A DNA stretch of 64,000 nucleotides from Mesorhizobium sp. WSM3862 (lineage in GTDB: Bacteria; Pseudomonadota; Alphaproteobacteria; Rhizobiales; Rhizobiaceae), in assembly GCF_002294985.1 (NCBI RefSeq), contig NZ_NSGE01000005.1, positions 449,001-513,000 on the forward strand, in the 5' to 3' direction. The notes beneath the pieces are model-generated. The model was given only the letters and a program-made list of their open reading frames with translations, was not told the origin of the DNA and did not search any database. The position numbers and the translations under genes are program-made. This document shows positions 26,914 through 35,930 of the stretch, in pieces; within the stretch, counting starts at the first letter, position 1; every line of letters begins with the position of its first letter.

Positions 26914-28974
26914 ATGGATTTGCCCATGTCAAAGACCGTCGACCTCGCCGCCCATCCGCTGACGCTTTGGCAAGGCCCGCTCGGCCTGCCCGATTTCACC
27001 CGCATCGGCGACAATGATTTCGGGCCGGTCTTCGACGCGGCGCTGGCAGCGCACCAGGCTGAGATCGACGCGATCGCCGGCAACAGCGAAGCGGCAACGA
27101 TCGAAAACACGCTGGCTGCACTTGAGCTCGCCGGCGAGCCGCTCGACCATGTCTCGTCGATCTTCTGGTGTCGGGCCGGCGCCCACACCAACGACACCAT
27201 CCAGCAGCTGGAGCGCGAGATTTCGCCCAAGATGTCGCGGCACTTCTCCGCGATCTCGATGAACGAGAAGCTGTTTGCCCGCATCGACGACCTCTACCAG
27301 CGCCGCGACAGGCTGAGCCTCGATCCCGAGACGTTGCGTGTGCTGGAAAAGACCTGGAAAGGCTTCGTCCGCTCCGGTGCGAAGCTCGATGCGGACGGCA
27401 AGAAGCGGCTGGCGGCAATCAACGAGGAACTCTCCTCGCACGGCACCAAATTCGGCCAGAATGTGCTGGCCGACGAACGTGACTGGGCGCTGTTCCTCGA
27501 TGAGGCTGACCTCGTCGGCCTGCCGGATTTCTTGAAGAGCTCGATGGCCGAGGCGGCCGAGATGCGTGGCCAGAAGGGTCGCTATGCGGTGACGCTGTCG
27601 CGCTCGATCTACGAGCCGTTCTCGACCTTTTCTGAGCGCCGCGACCTGCGCGAGATCGCCTTCCGCGCCTTCATCATGCGCGGCCAGAATGGCGGCGCAA
27701 GCGACAATACCGATGTGGTGCGCGACATGCTGAAGCTGCGCGCCGAGAAGGCGAGGCTGCTCGGCTATGAGTCTTTCGCGGCGCTTAAGCTCGACGACAC
27801 GATGGCGAAGACGCCGAAGGCGGTGCACAACCTGCTCGATCCGGTCTGGGAAAAGGCGCTGGAAAAGGCGGCCGCCGATCAGAAGCAGCTGGAGCGGCTG
27901 GCCACCGAAGCCGGCAGCAACGAAAAATTCGCGGCATGGGACTGGCGCTTCTACCAGGAGAAGCTGCGCGCCGAGAAATTCGCCTTCGACGAGGCCGAGC
28001 TGAAGCCCTATCTGCAGCTCGAACGCGTCATCGACGCCTGCTTCGACGTCGCGACCAAGCTGTTCGGCATCAGCTTCGAGGAGAAGAAGGGCATTGTCGC
28101 CTGGCATCCCGACGCGCGCGTCTTCGTGGTCAAGAACGCGGACGGCAGCGAGCGCGGACTGTTCCTCGCCGACTATTTCGCGCGGCCCTCGAAACGCTCC
28201 GGCGCCTGGATGAGCGCGCTGAAATCCGGCTACCAGCTTGGTAAAGGCGCGAAGCCCGTCATCTACAACATCATGAACTTCGCCAAGCCGCCGGCCGGCG
28301 AGCAGGCCCTTCTCTCCGTCGACGAAGCAAAGACGCTGTTTCACGAATTCGGCCATGCGCTGCACGGCATGCTGACCGACGTCACCTGGCCGTCAGTCTC
28401 CGGCACCTCGGTGAGCCGCGACTTCGTCGAACTGCCCTCGCAGCTCTATGAGCATTGGCTGACGGTGCCGGCGGTGCTGGAAAAGCATGCGCTGCACGTC
28501 AAGACCGGCAAGCCGATGCCGAAGGACCTGCTGGACAAGATGCTTGCCGCCCGCACCTTCGGCGCCGGCTTCGCCACGGTCGAGTTCACCGCCTCGGCGC
28601 TGATCGACATGGCTTATCACGCAAGGCCGGACGCGCCGGCCGAGCCACTTCCGTTCGAGGCCGAAACGCTGGAAAAGCTGCATATGCCCGACACCATCGC
28701 CATGCGTCACCGCACCCCGCATTTCGGGCATATCTTCGCCGGCGAGGGGTATTCAGCCGGCTACTATTCCTACATGTGGTCGGAGGTGCTGGACGCCGAC
28801 GCCTTTTCCGCCTTCGAGGAAACAGGCGATCCCTTCAACCCGGACCTTGCCGAGCGGCTGAGGAAGAACATCTACGCCGCCGGCGGCTCCAAGGACCCGG
28901 AAGAGCTTTACACTGCCTTCCGTGGGAAAATGCCTTCGCCCGAGGCGATGATGGTGAAAAGAGGGTTGGTGTAG
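26914..28974 (+). CDS. dcp: M3 family peptidyl-dipeptidase (Dcp-like)
   Basis: A 686-residue zinc metallopeptidase of family M3. The zinc site is HEFGH at residues 477-481, with Glu506 in RDFVELPSQLYEHW as third ligand. The surrounding TLFHEFGHALHGML and YYSYMWSEVLDADAF are characteristic of the Dcp/OpdA group, with Dcp the closer match. It should remove dipeptides from peptide C-termini. No signal peptide is present, so it is cytosolic. The start is ATG 26914; an ATG five codons on is also possible. A family B repeat follows the stop. Confidence 0.93.
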   Translation: MDLPMSKTVDLAAHPLTLWQGPLGLPDFTRIGDNDFGPVFDAALAAHQAEIDAIAGNSEAATIENTLAALELAGEPLDHVSSIFWCRAGAHTNDTIQQLEREISPKMSRHFSAISMNEKLFARIDDLYQRRDRLSLDPETLRVLEKTWKGFVRSGAKLDADGKKRLAAINEELSSHGTKFGQNVLADERDWALFLDEADLVGLPDFLKSSMAEAAEMRGQKGRYAVTLSRSIYEPFSTFSERRDLREIAFRAFIMRGQNGGASDNTDVVRDMLKLRAEKARLLGYESFAALKLDDTMAKTPKAVHNLLDPVWEKALEKAAADQKQLERLATEAGSNEKFAAWDWRFYQEKLRAEKFAFDEAELKPYLQLERVIDACFDVATKLFGISFEEKKGIVAWHPDARVFVVKNADGSERGLFLADYFARPSKRSGAWMSALKSGYQLGKGAKPVIYNIMNFAKPPAGEQALLSVDEAKTLFHEFGHALHGMLTDVTWPSVSGTSVSRDFVELPSQLYEHWLTVPAVLEKHALHVKTGKPMPKDLLDKMLAARTFGAGFATVEFTASALIDMAYHARPDAPAEPLPFEAETLEKLHMPDTIAMRHRTPHFGHIFAGEGYSAGYYSYMWSEVLDADAFSAFEETGDPFNPDLAERLRKNIYAAGGSKDPEELYTAFRGKMPSPEAMMVKRGLV

Positions 28975-28981
28975 CGCTAGC

Positions 28982-29129
28982 AAATCTCCCCCTTCAGGGG
29001 GAGATGTCGCCAAAGGCGACAGAGGGGGTCACCCGACCGCAGCGACGCCTTCAAAAAAGGTCGGCGCTTCACGCGCGGCAACCCCCTCTGGCCGCTTAGC
29101 GGCCATCTCCCCCCTCAAGGGGGGAGATC
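28982..29129. repeat. Palindromic repeat (family B) between convergent genes
   Basis: Arms at about 28982-29031 and 29080-29129 are inverted relative to each other. The left arm has ATCTCCCCC-TTCA-GGGGGAGAT and GTCGCC-AAA-GGCGAC. The right arm has GGCCGC-TTA-GCGGCC and ATCTCCCCCC-TCAA-GGGGGGAGAT. The right end overlaps the stop codon of the M81 peptidase gene. Likely a shared terminator by position. Confidence 0.8.
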
Positions 29130-30603
29130 ATCGGCGCCACGGATCCTTCACCCTCGGCCAAATCGGCCTCGTCAGCTTCCTGTAATCCGTCACCGCCGGA
29201 TTGCTGGGATAAGAACTCGGCGCCGCGACATAGATGATCTCGGCGGCGATCGGCGCGAAGCCGGCGTAGAAATGGTTGGTCGACTTGATCAGCAGGATGT
29301 CCTTCGACATCGGATCGACGCCGATATTGGAAAAGATGTCCGGCTCGAAGGTCTGCGTGCGGTTGGTGTTGAGGATGACGTCGACCTCGGTGCCCTCGAT
29401 GCGAACCACCGCAGCCGGCCCGAGCGTCACCCGGCTCGGCCCGAAGCTTTGCCAGCCCTCGCTGACGGCCTTGAGCACCGTGACGCGCGCGTCGATCGGC
29501 TCGCCCGCCTGCGGCCCGGCCTTGCCGCCGAAGCGCAGGTCGATGACGGCGCCATCGCCGGCCGCCTGGCAGAAGGTCACCGCGATCGGATCCCAGATCG
29601 TGGCGACGCCGACACTGTCGATCCCGCGCGCCAGCAATTCGGAAAGCACGATGGTGCCGTCGCCCGGCACGCCTCCGCCCGGATTGTCCCAGATATCGGC
29701 GATCACCACCGGCTTGTCCTTCTGTGCCGCACGCACGGCAAGCGCCCGCTCGATGCCGGCGGAGGCGGAGAGCATCGTCATCGCCGTCTTTTCGCGCAGC
29801 GCATAGAGCTCGCGTCCCAGCGTCTCGGCGAGTTGGTCGCCTTTTTCCTTGTCGTTGTCGGTGACGACCAGGATGCGCGTTCCCATCTCCGGCACGTCGG
29901 CGGCCATGAAGCCGTGGATGACCGAGACCGACAGCACGCCGTCCTTGCCGTGCAGCGCTTTGATCTTGTTGACGAAAGAGCGCATCGGCTCGCGGCTGGT
30001 CGGCAGCACCTGGATCATGCGGCAGTCGAAGGTCGAGATCACCGGCTTGATTTCGCCCCGCGCCGCGGCAAGGCCGAGCTCGACCACATGCTCGCCGCGC
30101 TCGTAGAAATCGGTGTGCGGGAATTCGAGGAAATAGGCCATGATGTCGGAGGCCGCGACGCGCTTGGGCGTCAGATGGCTGTGCGGATCGAATTCCGAGG
30201 CGATCACCACCTTCGGCCCGACGATTGCGCGCACACGCTCCAGCAGGTCGCCCTCGCAGTCGTCATAACCCTGCGCCACCATCGCGCCGTGCAGGCCGAG
30301 GATCACCGCATCGACCGGCAGGGCGGCATTGAGCTGGTCGAGGATCTCGTCGCGCAGCGCCTCAAAAGTCTGCCGCTGCACCAGCCCGCCGGGCTCCGCC
30401 CAGGTGGCGGTGCCTTCTATGACGGTCAGGCCTTCGCTGGCCGCACGCCGGCGCAGCGCCACGATCGGCGAGGAGCACAGCGTCGGCGTCTCCGGATGTT
30501 TTCCCGGGCCGGCATAGAAGGCCATCTCGAACGAGGCCCGGTCGGTCGGCACCGGCGAGAAGGTGTTGGTTTCCGTCGCCAGGGAGGCGGTGAAGATGCG
30601 CAT
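29128..30603 (-). CDS. M81 family metallopeptidase (MlrC-like)
   Basis: A 491-residue protein of the M81/MlrC family, named for microcystinase C, a zinc peptidase that degrades linearised microcystin. Recognisable blocks are RIFTASLATETNTFSPVPTDR at the start, VILGLHGAMVAQGYDDCEGDLLERVRAIVG, EFDPHSHLT (a probable Asp/His metal segment), YLEFPHTDFYERGE, and DIWDNPGGGVPGDGT. Most rhizobial homologues sit beside ABC importers and act on unknown small amides or peptides. The start ATG 30603 has GGAG upstream. It is the last gene of the importer operon, 79 bp after the second permease. Confidence 0.9.
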   Translation of the reverse strand: MRIFTASLATETNTFSPVPTDRASFEMAFYAGPGKHPETPTLCSSPIVALRRRAASEGLTVIEGTATWAEPGGLVQRQTFEALRDEILDQLNAALPVDAVILGLHGAMVAQGYDDCEGDLLERVRAIVGPKVVIASEFDPHSHLTPKRVAASDIMAYFLEFPHTDFYERGEHVVELGLAAARGEIKPVISTFDCRMIQVLPTSREPMRSFVNKIKALHGKDGVLSVSVIHGFMAADVPEMGTRILVVTDNDKEKGDQLAETLGRELYALREKTAMTMLSASAGIERALAVRAAQKDKPVVIADIWDNPGGGVPGDGTIVLSELLARGIDSVGVATIWDPIAVTFCQAAGDGAVIDLRFGGKAGPQAGEPIDARVTVLKAVSEGWQSFGPSRVTLGPAAVVRIEGTEVDVILNTNRTQTFEPDIFSNIGVDPMSKDILLIKSTNHFYAGFAPIAAEIIYVAAPSSYPSNPAVTDYRKLTRPIWPRVKDPWRR

Positions 30604-30682
30604 CAAAACTCCGTGGACTATTTGTTTTTGGCAATTCCGGACGGAAAACCGCTGCACAGTTTTCCTGGAATTGCCGGGATTG

Positions 30683-31510
30683 CTATTTCACCGCTCCTAA
30701 TGCCAGCCCGCGCACCAGGTAGCGCTGCAGCCAGATGAAGAGGATCGCCACCGGCAGCGTGGCCAGCAGCGTGGCCGCCATGACATGGTGCCATTCGATC
30801 GTGTAGCGGCCGGCGACCAGCGAGAAAACCTGGATCGGCAGCGTGTAGCTTTCCTGGCTGCGCAGCATGGTGAGCGCCACGACGAACTCGTTCCAGGCGT
30901 TGATGAAGGTGAAGATCGCCGTCACAGCGATTGCCGGCAGACAAAGCGGCAGGAACACTTTGCGCAGCGTCAGCCAGCGGCCGGCGCCTTCCATCCAGGC
31001 GGCCTCCTCGAGGTCGCGCGGAATGGTGTCGAAATAGCTCTGCAGCATCCAGACGGTGAAGGCGACGTTGAAGGCCATGTAGATGAAGCCGAGTGCCGTC
31101 GTGCTCTCGACCAGCCCCCAGGCGGCCATCAGCCTAAACAGGCCAAGCACCAGCACGATCGGCGAGATCATCTGCGAGATCAGCAGGAACTGGCGGAAGG
31201 CGCCATAACCGGCAAAGCGGAAGCGCGACATGGCATATGCCGCCGGCACCGAGATCAGGATGGCGCCGATCGTCGCCAGCGCCGAGACATAGAGCGAGTT
31301 GAGAAGCGCCTGGCCGAAGCCGGTCGCCACCCACATGTCGGCGAAATTCGACCAGCGGAATTCGCTCGGCCACCATGTTGGCGTCAGCACTTCGGTCCGC
31401 GGCTTGACCGCGGTGAGGAACATCACCGCGAAGGGGAAGATCGTCACCACGATCAATGGCGCAAGCAGCAGCCAGGCGATGATCGAGCGTTTCAGCTTGC
31501 CGTTTCTCAT
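30683..31510 (-). CDS. Carbohydrate-type ABC importer permease (MalG-like)
   Basis: A 275-residue inner-membrane permease with six hydrophobic segments. The EAA loop is seen as [30 protein letters not shown]. It begins [20 protein letters not shown]. It belongs to the MalG-like partner class of CUT1 importers. The ATG at 31510 overlaps the stop of the upstream permease gene (ATGA), giving translational coupling. Its ATPase is probably the plus-strand gene at 34854, since none is encoded on this strand. Confidence 0.93.
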   Translation of the reverse strand: MRNGKLKRSIIAWLLLAPLIVVTIFPFAVMFLTAVKPRTEVLTPTWWPSEFRWSNFADMWVATGFGQALLNSLYVSALATIGAILISVPAAYAMSRFRFAGYGAFRQFLLISQMISPIVLVLGLFRLMAAWGLVESTTALGFIYMAFNVAFTVWMLQSYFDTIPRDLEEAAWMEGAGRWLTLRKVFLPLCLPAIAVTAIFTFINAWNEFVVALTMLRSQESYTLPIQVFSLVAGRYTIEWHHVMAATLLATLPVAILFIWLQRYLVRGLALGAVK

Positions 31511-32532
31511 GTGCGTTGCTCCCGCATGGCGAGCCGCACATAGATCATGGTGAAGATGAGCAGGATGACGAACATCACCAGCGACACCGCCGAAGCCTCG
31601 CCCAGCTTGCCGATGCGGAAGGCGAGCTTGTAGAGATGAGTGACCAATATGTCGGTGGAGTTCGCCGGTCCCCCTTGAGTCATCACCCAGATGATCGGGA
31701 AGGAGTTGAAGACGTAGATCGTGTTGAGCACGATCGCGATGTTGATGAACGGTTTTAGGAGCGGAAAGGTGATCTCGCGGAACTGCTGTAAGGGGGTCGC
31801 GCCCTCCAGCGCCGCGGCTTCGTAGAGATCGTCGGGGATCGACGACAGGCCGCCGAGGAAGATCGTGGTGGTGAACGGCACCGTCACCAGAATGCCGATC
31901 AGCACCTGCATCGGGAAGGCGGTCTCGGCGCTCGCCAGCCACTGGATGTTCTGGCTGATCAGGCCGAGCTTCATCAGCCCCGAGTTCAGCATGCCGCTTT
32001 CGCCGTTGAGCGCCCAGCGCCATACCACCGCCGTCATGGTGAGCGACACCGCCCAGGGCAGCATGATGATGACGCGGGCCAGCCCACGGCCGTAGAAGTC
32101 GGTATTGAGGATGATCGCCACCGGGATCGACAAGAGCAGCGCCCCGCCGACCACCAGCACGGTCCATAGGCCGGTGCGCCACAGGGCGGCGACAAAATCG
32201 GGATCGGCAGCAAGCGCCCGGAAATTGGCCAGTCCGCTGAAGTCGCGCAGCTGGCCAAAGCGATTCACGTCATGCGTCGAGATCTGCACGAGATCCCAGA
32301 CGGGCCAGAAGATCACCACCGCCGCCAGCAAAAGGCTGGGAAGCGTCAGCAGATAGGGCACGATACGGCTTTGCATCGGCTGGCCTGCACCGCGTTGCGG
32401 GTAGATGGCAGTGGCATTGGTGCTCAAGGCACGTCCCCGCATTCGAATTTCGCTGGCCTGCCGGCTTGGCTGTCGTTCTTCCTGGGCAATTGCATCAGGA
32501 TTTGCATTCCTCGCCGGCGTTTGCGCCGACAT
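31507..32532 (-). CDS. Carbohydrate-type ABC importer permease (MalF-like)
   Basis: A 341-residue permease, the MalF-like partner. Membrane segments begin at [23 protein letters not shown]. The EAA loop is [30 protein letters not shown]. The first 50 residues are hydrophilic and may be over-long. ATG 32532 has AAGGAC ten bases upstream; internal starts (TTG near 32427, ATG 32376) are alternatives. The binding-protein gene lies 147 bp upstream on the same strand. Confidence 0.9.
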   Translation of the reverse strand: MSAQTPARNANPDAIAQEERQPSRQASEIRMRGRALSTNATAIYPQRGAGQPMQSRIVPYLLTLPSLLLAAVVIFWPVWDLVQISTHDVNRFGQLRDFSGLANFRALAADPDFVAALWRTGLWTVLVVGGALLLSIPVAIILNTDFYGRGLARVIIMLPWAVSLTMTAVVWRWALNGESGMLNSGLMKLGLISQNIQWLASAETAFPMQVLIGILVTVPFTTTIFLGGLSSIPDDLYEAAALEGATPLQQFREITFPLLKPFINIAIVLNTIYVFNSFPIIWVMTQGGPANSTDILVTHLYKLAFRIGKLGEASAVSLVMFVILLIFTMIYVRLAMREQRT

Positions 32533-32679
32533 CGATGATTGTCCTTGTCTGAACCGATTGCCCGGTCGTTCTTCCGCAATCCGACAGAAAACCGCGCCCG
32601 TTCTCCTGGGATTGCCACACCGGACAGATGTGGCGCGCCCCGACGGGTGGGGCGCGCCACGGGCGCAGGGAGATACGCC

Positions 32680-33909
32680 CTATTTCTTCAGCACGCCGTT
32701 GGCCTTGTCTGCCGCCTCCTTCAAGGCGGCCTCCGGCTCGGCACTGCCGAGATAGATCTTCTGCATGGCGTCGGAAGTGATCTGGGCGATTTCTTCCCAG
32801 CCCGGGATGACCGGCGCGAAGCGAGCGTCGGGCAACAGCGCGGTGAAGGCGGCGAGGTCGGCGTTGTTGACGTAATACTCCATCTTCGCCTCTTCCTTGT
32901 TCACTGGCAGGAAGCCTTCGCCTTGCGTGAACTTGGCGCGCTGCTCCTTGGTGAACAGGAAGTCGAGCAGCTTCCAGGCCTCGTCCTTGTTCTTGGAGTT
33001 CTTGAACATGATGATAGAATCGGTGACGCCATAGGTGCCGCGCGCGCCGGTCGGCCCGGCCGGAATGGCGGCGACGCCGTATTTCAGGCTCGGTGCCTCT
33101 TCCTTGATCTGGTTGGAGAGGAATGGCGCGGTGATCATCATGCCGACCTTGCCCTGCTTGAACAGGTTCTGCACGTCCTCGCGGTTGTTGGAGGTCACGC
33201 CAGGCTCGGTCAGGCCCTCGTCGATCATCGACTTGTAAAGCTTGGCCGCTTCAAGCGCGCCCGGCGTGCTCAAGCCCGACGTGCCGTCCTTGTTGAGGAT
33301 CTCGGTGCCGAATGACCACATCGCGTAGTAGTAATAGACGTCCGTCTCGATCTCCTTGCCTTGCAGGCCGTAGCCGAAGGCGCCGACCGCCTTGATCTTG
33401 CGCGCGTCCTCCTGCAACTCGGTCCAGGTTGCCGGCGGCTTGGCGATGCCGGCCTTCTCGAACAGCTCCTTGTTGTAATACATGGCACGCGCTGAGGCGG
33501 CGATCGGCAGGCCATAGGTATGGCCGTTCATGATCGAGGGCTGCAGGAAGGTGTCTATGAAGCGGTCCTTGAACTCGGGCTTGATGTAGCTGTCGAGCGG
33601 CTCGGCGACGTCTTGCTGCACGAAGTCGATCAGCCAGCGCGTGCCGATGATCGACAGATCGGCATTGGTGCCGGCAGTGATGTCGGTGGTCAGCTTCTGC
33701 AGGAGCACGTCCCACGGCACCACTTCATATTTGATGGTGATGCCGGGATTGGCCGCCTCGAACTCCTTCTTCACCTCTTCGAAATAGGGGCCGGTCTTGG
33801 CGCTGTATTCGGCGACGGTGACGCGCACCTCGCCCGCATCGGCCGGCGCGGCAAGCGCCAGCATGCTCATTCCGGCCAACAGGCCGATAGTCCATTTCGC
33901 AAGGCTCAT
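32680..33909 (-). CDS. ABC importer substrate-binding protein (CUT1/extracellular family 1)
   Basis: A 409-residue periplasmic binding protein. The signal peptide is MSLAKWTIGLLAGMSMLALAAPADA. The mature part has EFEAANPGITIKYEVVPWDVLLQKLTTD and the GPTGARGTYGVTDSIIMFKNSKNKDEAWKLLDFL segment typical of sugar-type solute-binding family 1. The ligand is unknown. The start ATG 33909 follows GGAGGAGA. It is the first gene of the minus-strand operon (binding protein, two permeases, M81 peptidase), transcribed from the divergent region that carries two RpiR-type motifs. Confidence 0.93.
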   Translation of the reverse strand: MSLAKWTIGLLAGMSMLALAAPADAGEVRVTVAEYSAKTGPYFEEVKKEFEAANPGITIKYEVVPWDVLLQKLTTDITAGTNADLSIIGTRWLIDFVQQDVAEPLDSYIKPEFKDRFIDTFLQPSIMNGHTYGLPIAASARAMYYNKELFEKAGIAKPPATWTELQEDARKIKAVGAFGYGLQGKEIETDVYYYYAMWSFGTEILNKDGTSGLSTPGALEAAKLYKSMIDEGLTEPGVTSNNREDVQNLFKQGKVGMMITAPFLSNQIKEEAPSLKYGVAAIPAGPTGARGTYGVTDSIIMFKNSKNKDEAWKLLDFLFTKEQRAKFTQGEGFLPVNKEEAKMEYYVNNADLAAFTALLPDARFAPVIPGWEEIAQITSDAMQKIYLGSAEPEAALKEAADKANGVLKK

Positions 33910-33962
33910 CTGATCTCCTCCCATGATGCGCATTCGCGCCTGGCCCGGTGGGCACAGGATTT

Positions 33963-33979
33963 ATGTTACTTTCCTACAT
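33963..33979. promoter_or_regulatory. RpiR-type operator-like motif, copy 1
   Basis: ATGTTACTTTCCTACAT has inverted ends ATGT...ACAT. It shares ATGTT-CTT---TACAT with the second copy 51 bp away. It lies between the binding-protein gene and the SDR gene. RpiR-family proteins such as HexR bind TGTAATTAAATTACA-like sites; this copy matches 9 of 15 positions. Confidence 0.5.
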
Positions 33980-34013
33980 TATCGATGGTTTTCGGGGAAG
34001 CAAGCAGTTTATC

Positions 34014-34030
34014 ATGTTGCTTAATTACAT
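34014..34030. promoter_or_regulatory. RpiR-type operator-like motif, copy 2
   Basis: ATGTTGCTTAATTACAT is in the same orientation as copy 1. The inner 15 bases match a HexR-like consensus TGTAATTAAATTACA at 11 positions. The start-to-start spacing of 51 bp is about five helical turns, which would put two regulator dimers on one face of the DNA. Confidence 0.55.
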
Positions 34031-34080
34031 TTCGTTGAGTAGCGTTCTCTCCCTGTCGGAAGTGGCGAGGAGCACTGATC

Positions 34081-34851
34081 GTGGTGTCGCAGGGCGATTT
34101 CGAGGGCAAGACAATTGTCGTCACCGGCGCCGGTGGCGGTCTTGGCTCGGCGATCGTGGCGCTGATGGCCGAGCGCGGCGGCCGCATCGTCGGCTGCGAC
34201 CAGTCGGCCGAGGCGCTGACCAGCCCGTACATCGCCTCGTGCCACGTTTTCAACCTGCTCGACCGCACCTCGATCGAAGCGGCGATCTCAAGCCTGCTCG
34301 ACAAGGACGGCGTGCCGGATATCCTTGTCAACAATGCCGGCTGGACGCGCGCCGAGACGCTGAAAGCGTTGACGCCGGACAGAATAGAACAGGAGCTCGA
34401 CCTCAACCTCGCCGGCGTGATGAGTTTCGCCGATCCGCTGGTCAAGGCGATGGCCGCGCGCGGCTCGGGCAGCGTCGTCTTCATCTCCTCGGTCAACGCC
34501 ATCGCGCATTTCGGCAATCCGGCCTATGCCGCCGCCAAGGCCGGCATCAACGCTTACGCCAAGTCGATCGCCGTCGAGCTTGGCCGCAGCGGCGTGCGCG
34601 CCAACGTCGTCTGCCCTGGCTCGATCCGCACTGCCGCCTGGGATCATCGCCTGGCTAAGGATACCGAGATCCTCGGCCGGCTGAAGCGGCTCTATCCGCT
34701 CGGCCGCATCGTGAATGCGTCGGAAGTGGCCGAGGCCGTGGCTTTCCTTGCCTCCGACCGCGCATCCGGCATAACGGGCGCCGTGGTGCCGGTGGACGCC
34801 GGACTGACAGCCGGCTACCTGCCTTTCATCGACGACATTTTGGGAGCGTGA
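34081..34851 (+). CDS. SDR family oxidoreductase
   Basis: A 256-residue short-chain dehydrogenase/reductase. The cofactor loop is TGAGGGLGSAI near residue 15, followed by NNAG. The catalytic Ser lies in ISSVNAIAHFG and the YxxxK dyad in AYAAAKAG. The segment VVCPGSIRTAAWDHR marks the substrate loop. It probably oxidises or reduces a hydroxyl or keto group of the substrate taken up by the adjacent importer. The start is GTG 34081, with GAGGAG upstream. Its stop overlaps a GTG of the ATPase gene, so the two are cotranscribed. Confidence 0.92.
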   Translation: MVSQGDFEGKTIVVTGAGGGLGSAIVALMAERGGRIVGCDQSAEALTSPYIASCHVFNLLDRTSIEAAISSLLDKDGVPDILVNNAGWTRAETLKALTPDRIEQELDLNLAGVMSFADPLVKAMAARGSGSVVFISSVNAIAHFGNPAYAAAKAGINAYAKSIAVELGRSGVRANVVCPGSIRTAAWDHRLAKDTEILGRLKRLYPLGRIVNASEVAEAVAFLASDRASGITGAVVPVDAGLTAGYLPFIDDILGA

Positions 34852-34853
34852 CC

Positions 34854-35921
34854 ATGACCGATGTCCAGTTTCGCAACCTGTCGAAATCCTTCGGCCAGCA
34901 TAAAATTCTCGAGGACATCAACCTCGAGATCAAAAGCGGCGAGTTCGTCGTGCTGGTTGGTCCGTCCGGCTGCGGCAAGTCCACGCTCCTGCGCATGCTG
35001 GCCGGGCTGGAGACGATCTCCTCCGGTGATCTCGTGATCGGCGGCACCCGTGCCAACGACCTGCCGCCGCAGAAGCGCAACATCGCCATGGTCTTCCAGT
35101 CCTATGCCCTGTTCCCGCATCTGAGGGCCGCCGACAATATCGGCTTCGGCCCGAAGATCCGCGGCGAGACGCGTGCCGCGATCGACGACAAGGTGAAGAA
35201 AGCGTCCGGCGTGCTCAACCTCTTCTCCTATCTCGACCGCTATCCCAGGCAGTTGTCGGGCGGCCAGCGTCAGCGCGTCGCCATGGGCCGCGCCATCGTG
35301 CGTGAGCCCTCCGTCTTTCTGTTCGATGAGCCGCTCTCCAATCTCGACGCGCAGTTGCGCGTGCAGATGCGCACCGAGATCAAGGCGCTGCACCAGCGGC
35401 TGAAATCGACCATCGTCTACGTCACCCACGACCAGATCGAGGCCATGACCATGGCCGACCGCATCGTCGTGATGGATCGTGGCCGCATCCAACAGGTCGG
35501 ACAGCCGCTCGAACTCTACGACCGGCCGGCCAACAAGTTCGTCGCCGGCTTCATCGGCTCGCCGTCGATGAGTTTTGTTTCCGGCGCGCTGAAGACCGCC
35601 GACGCCAAGTCCTGGTTCGAGACCAAAGGCGGCGGCCGGCTGGCGCTTGCCGGCAAGACAGCGTCCGGCGGCGACACGGTCGAGGCGGGCATCCGCCCCG
35701 AGCATTTCATCATCGGCGCGCGTGACGATGCCATCGCCATCGACGTCGACGTGGTCGAGCCGACCGGCTCGGAGACCCATGTCTATGGCTCGATCGGCGA
35801 CGACACGGTACGCGCCGTGTTCCGCGACCGGCTGCAGGTGAAGCCGGGTGACCGGCTGCCGGTGAGCGTCGACCCGCGCAACATCCATCTCTTCGACAAG
35901 GCGACGGGCCTGCCGCTGTGA
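34854..35921 (+). CDS. ABC importer ATPase (UgpC/MsmK-like, CUT1)
   Basis: A 355-residue ATPase. Walker A is GPSGCGKST at 36-44; then come the Q-loop (VFQSYALFPHL), signature LSGGQRQR, Walker B VFLFDEPLSNLD and the H-loop VTHDQ. The C-terminal OB-type regulatory domain (GIRPEHF, VEPTGSETHVY) is typical of CUT1 ATPases. The start ATG 34854 has GGGAG upstream. A GTG at 34848 overlapping the SDR stop is possible. It lies divergent from the permeases and most probably powers them. Confidence 0.93.
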   Translation: MTDVQFRNLSKSFGQHKILEDINLEIKSGEFVVLVGPSGCGKSTLLRMLAGLETISSGDLVIGGTRANDLPPQKRNIAMVFQSYALFPHLRAADNIGFGPKIRGETRAAIDDKVKKASGVLNLFSYLDRYPRQLSGGQRQRVAMGRAIVREPSVFLFDEPLSNLDAQLRVQMRTEIKALHQRLKSTIVYVTHDQIEAMTMADRIVVMDRGRIQQVGQPLELYDRPANKFVAGFIGSPSMSFVSGALKTADAKSWFETKGGGRLALAGKTASGGDTVEAGIRPEHFIIGARDDAIAIDVDVVEPTGSETHVYGSIGDDTVRAVFRDRLQVKPGDRLPVSVDPRNIHLFDKATGLPL

Positions 35922-35930
35922 GATGAAAGG

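Noticed and set aside
30683..32182. Apparent 499-residue permease
   Set aside because: The N-terminal part is an out-of-frame reading of the MalF-like permease; the MalG-like gene starts at 31510.
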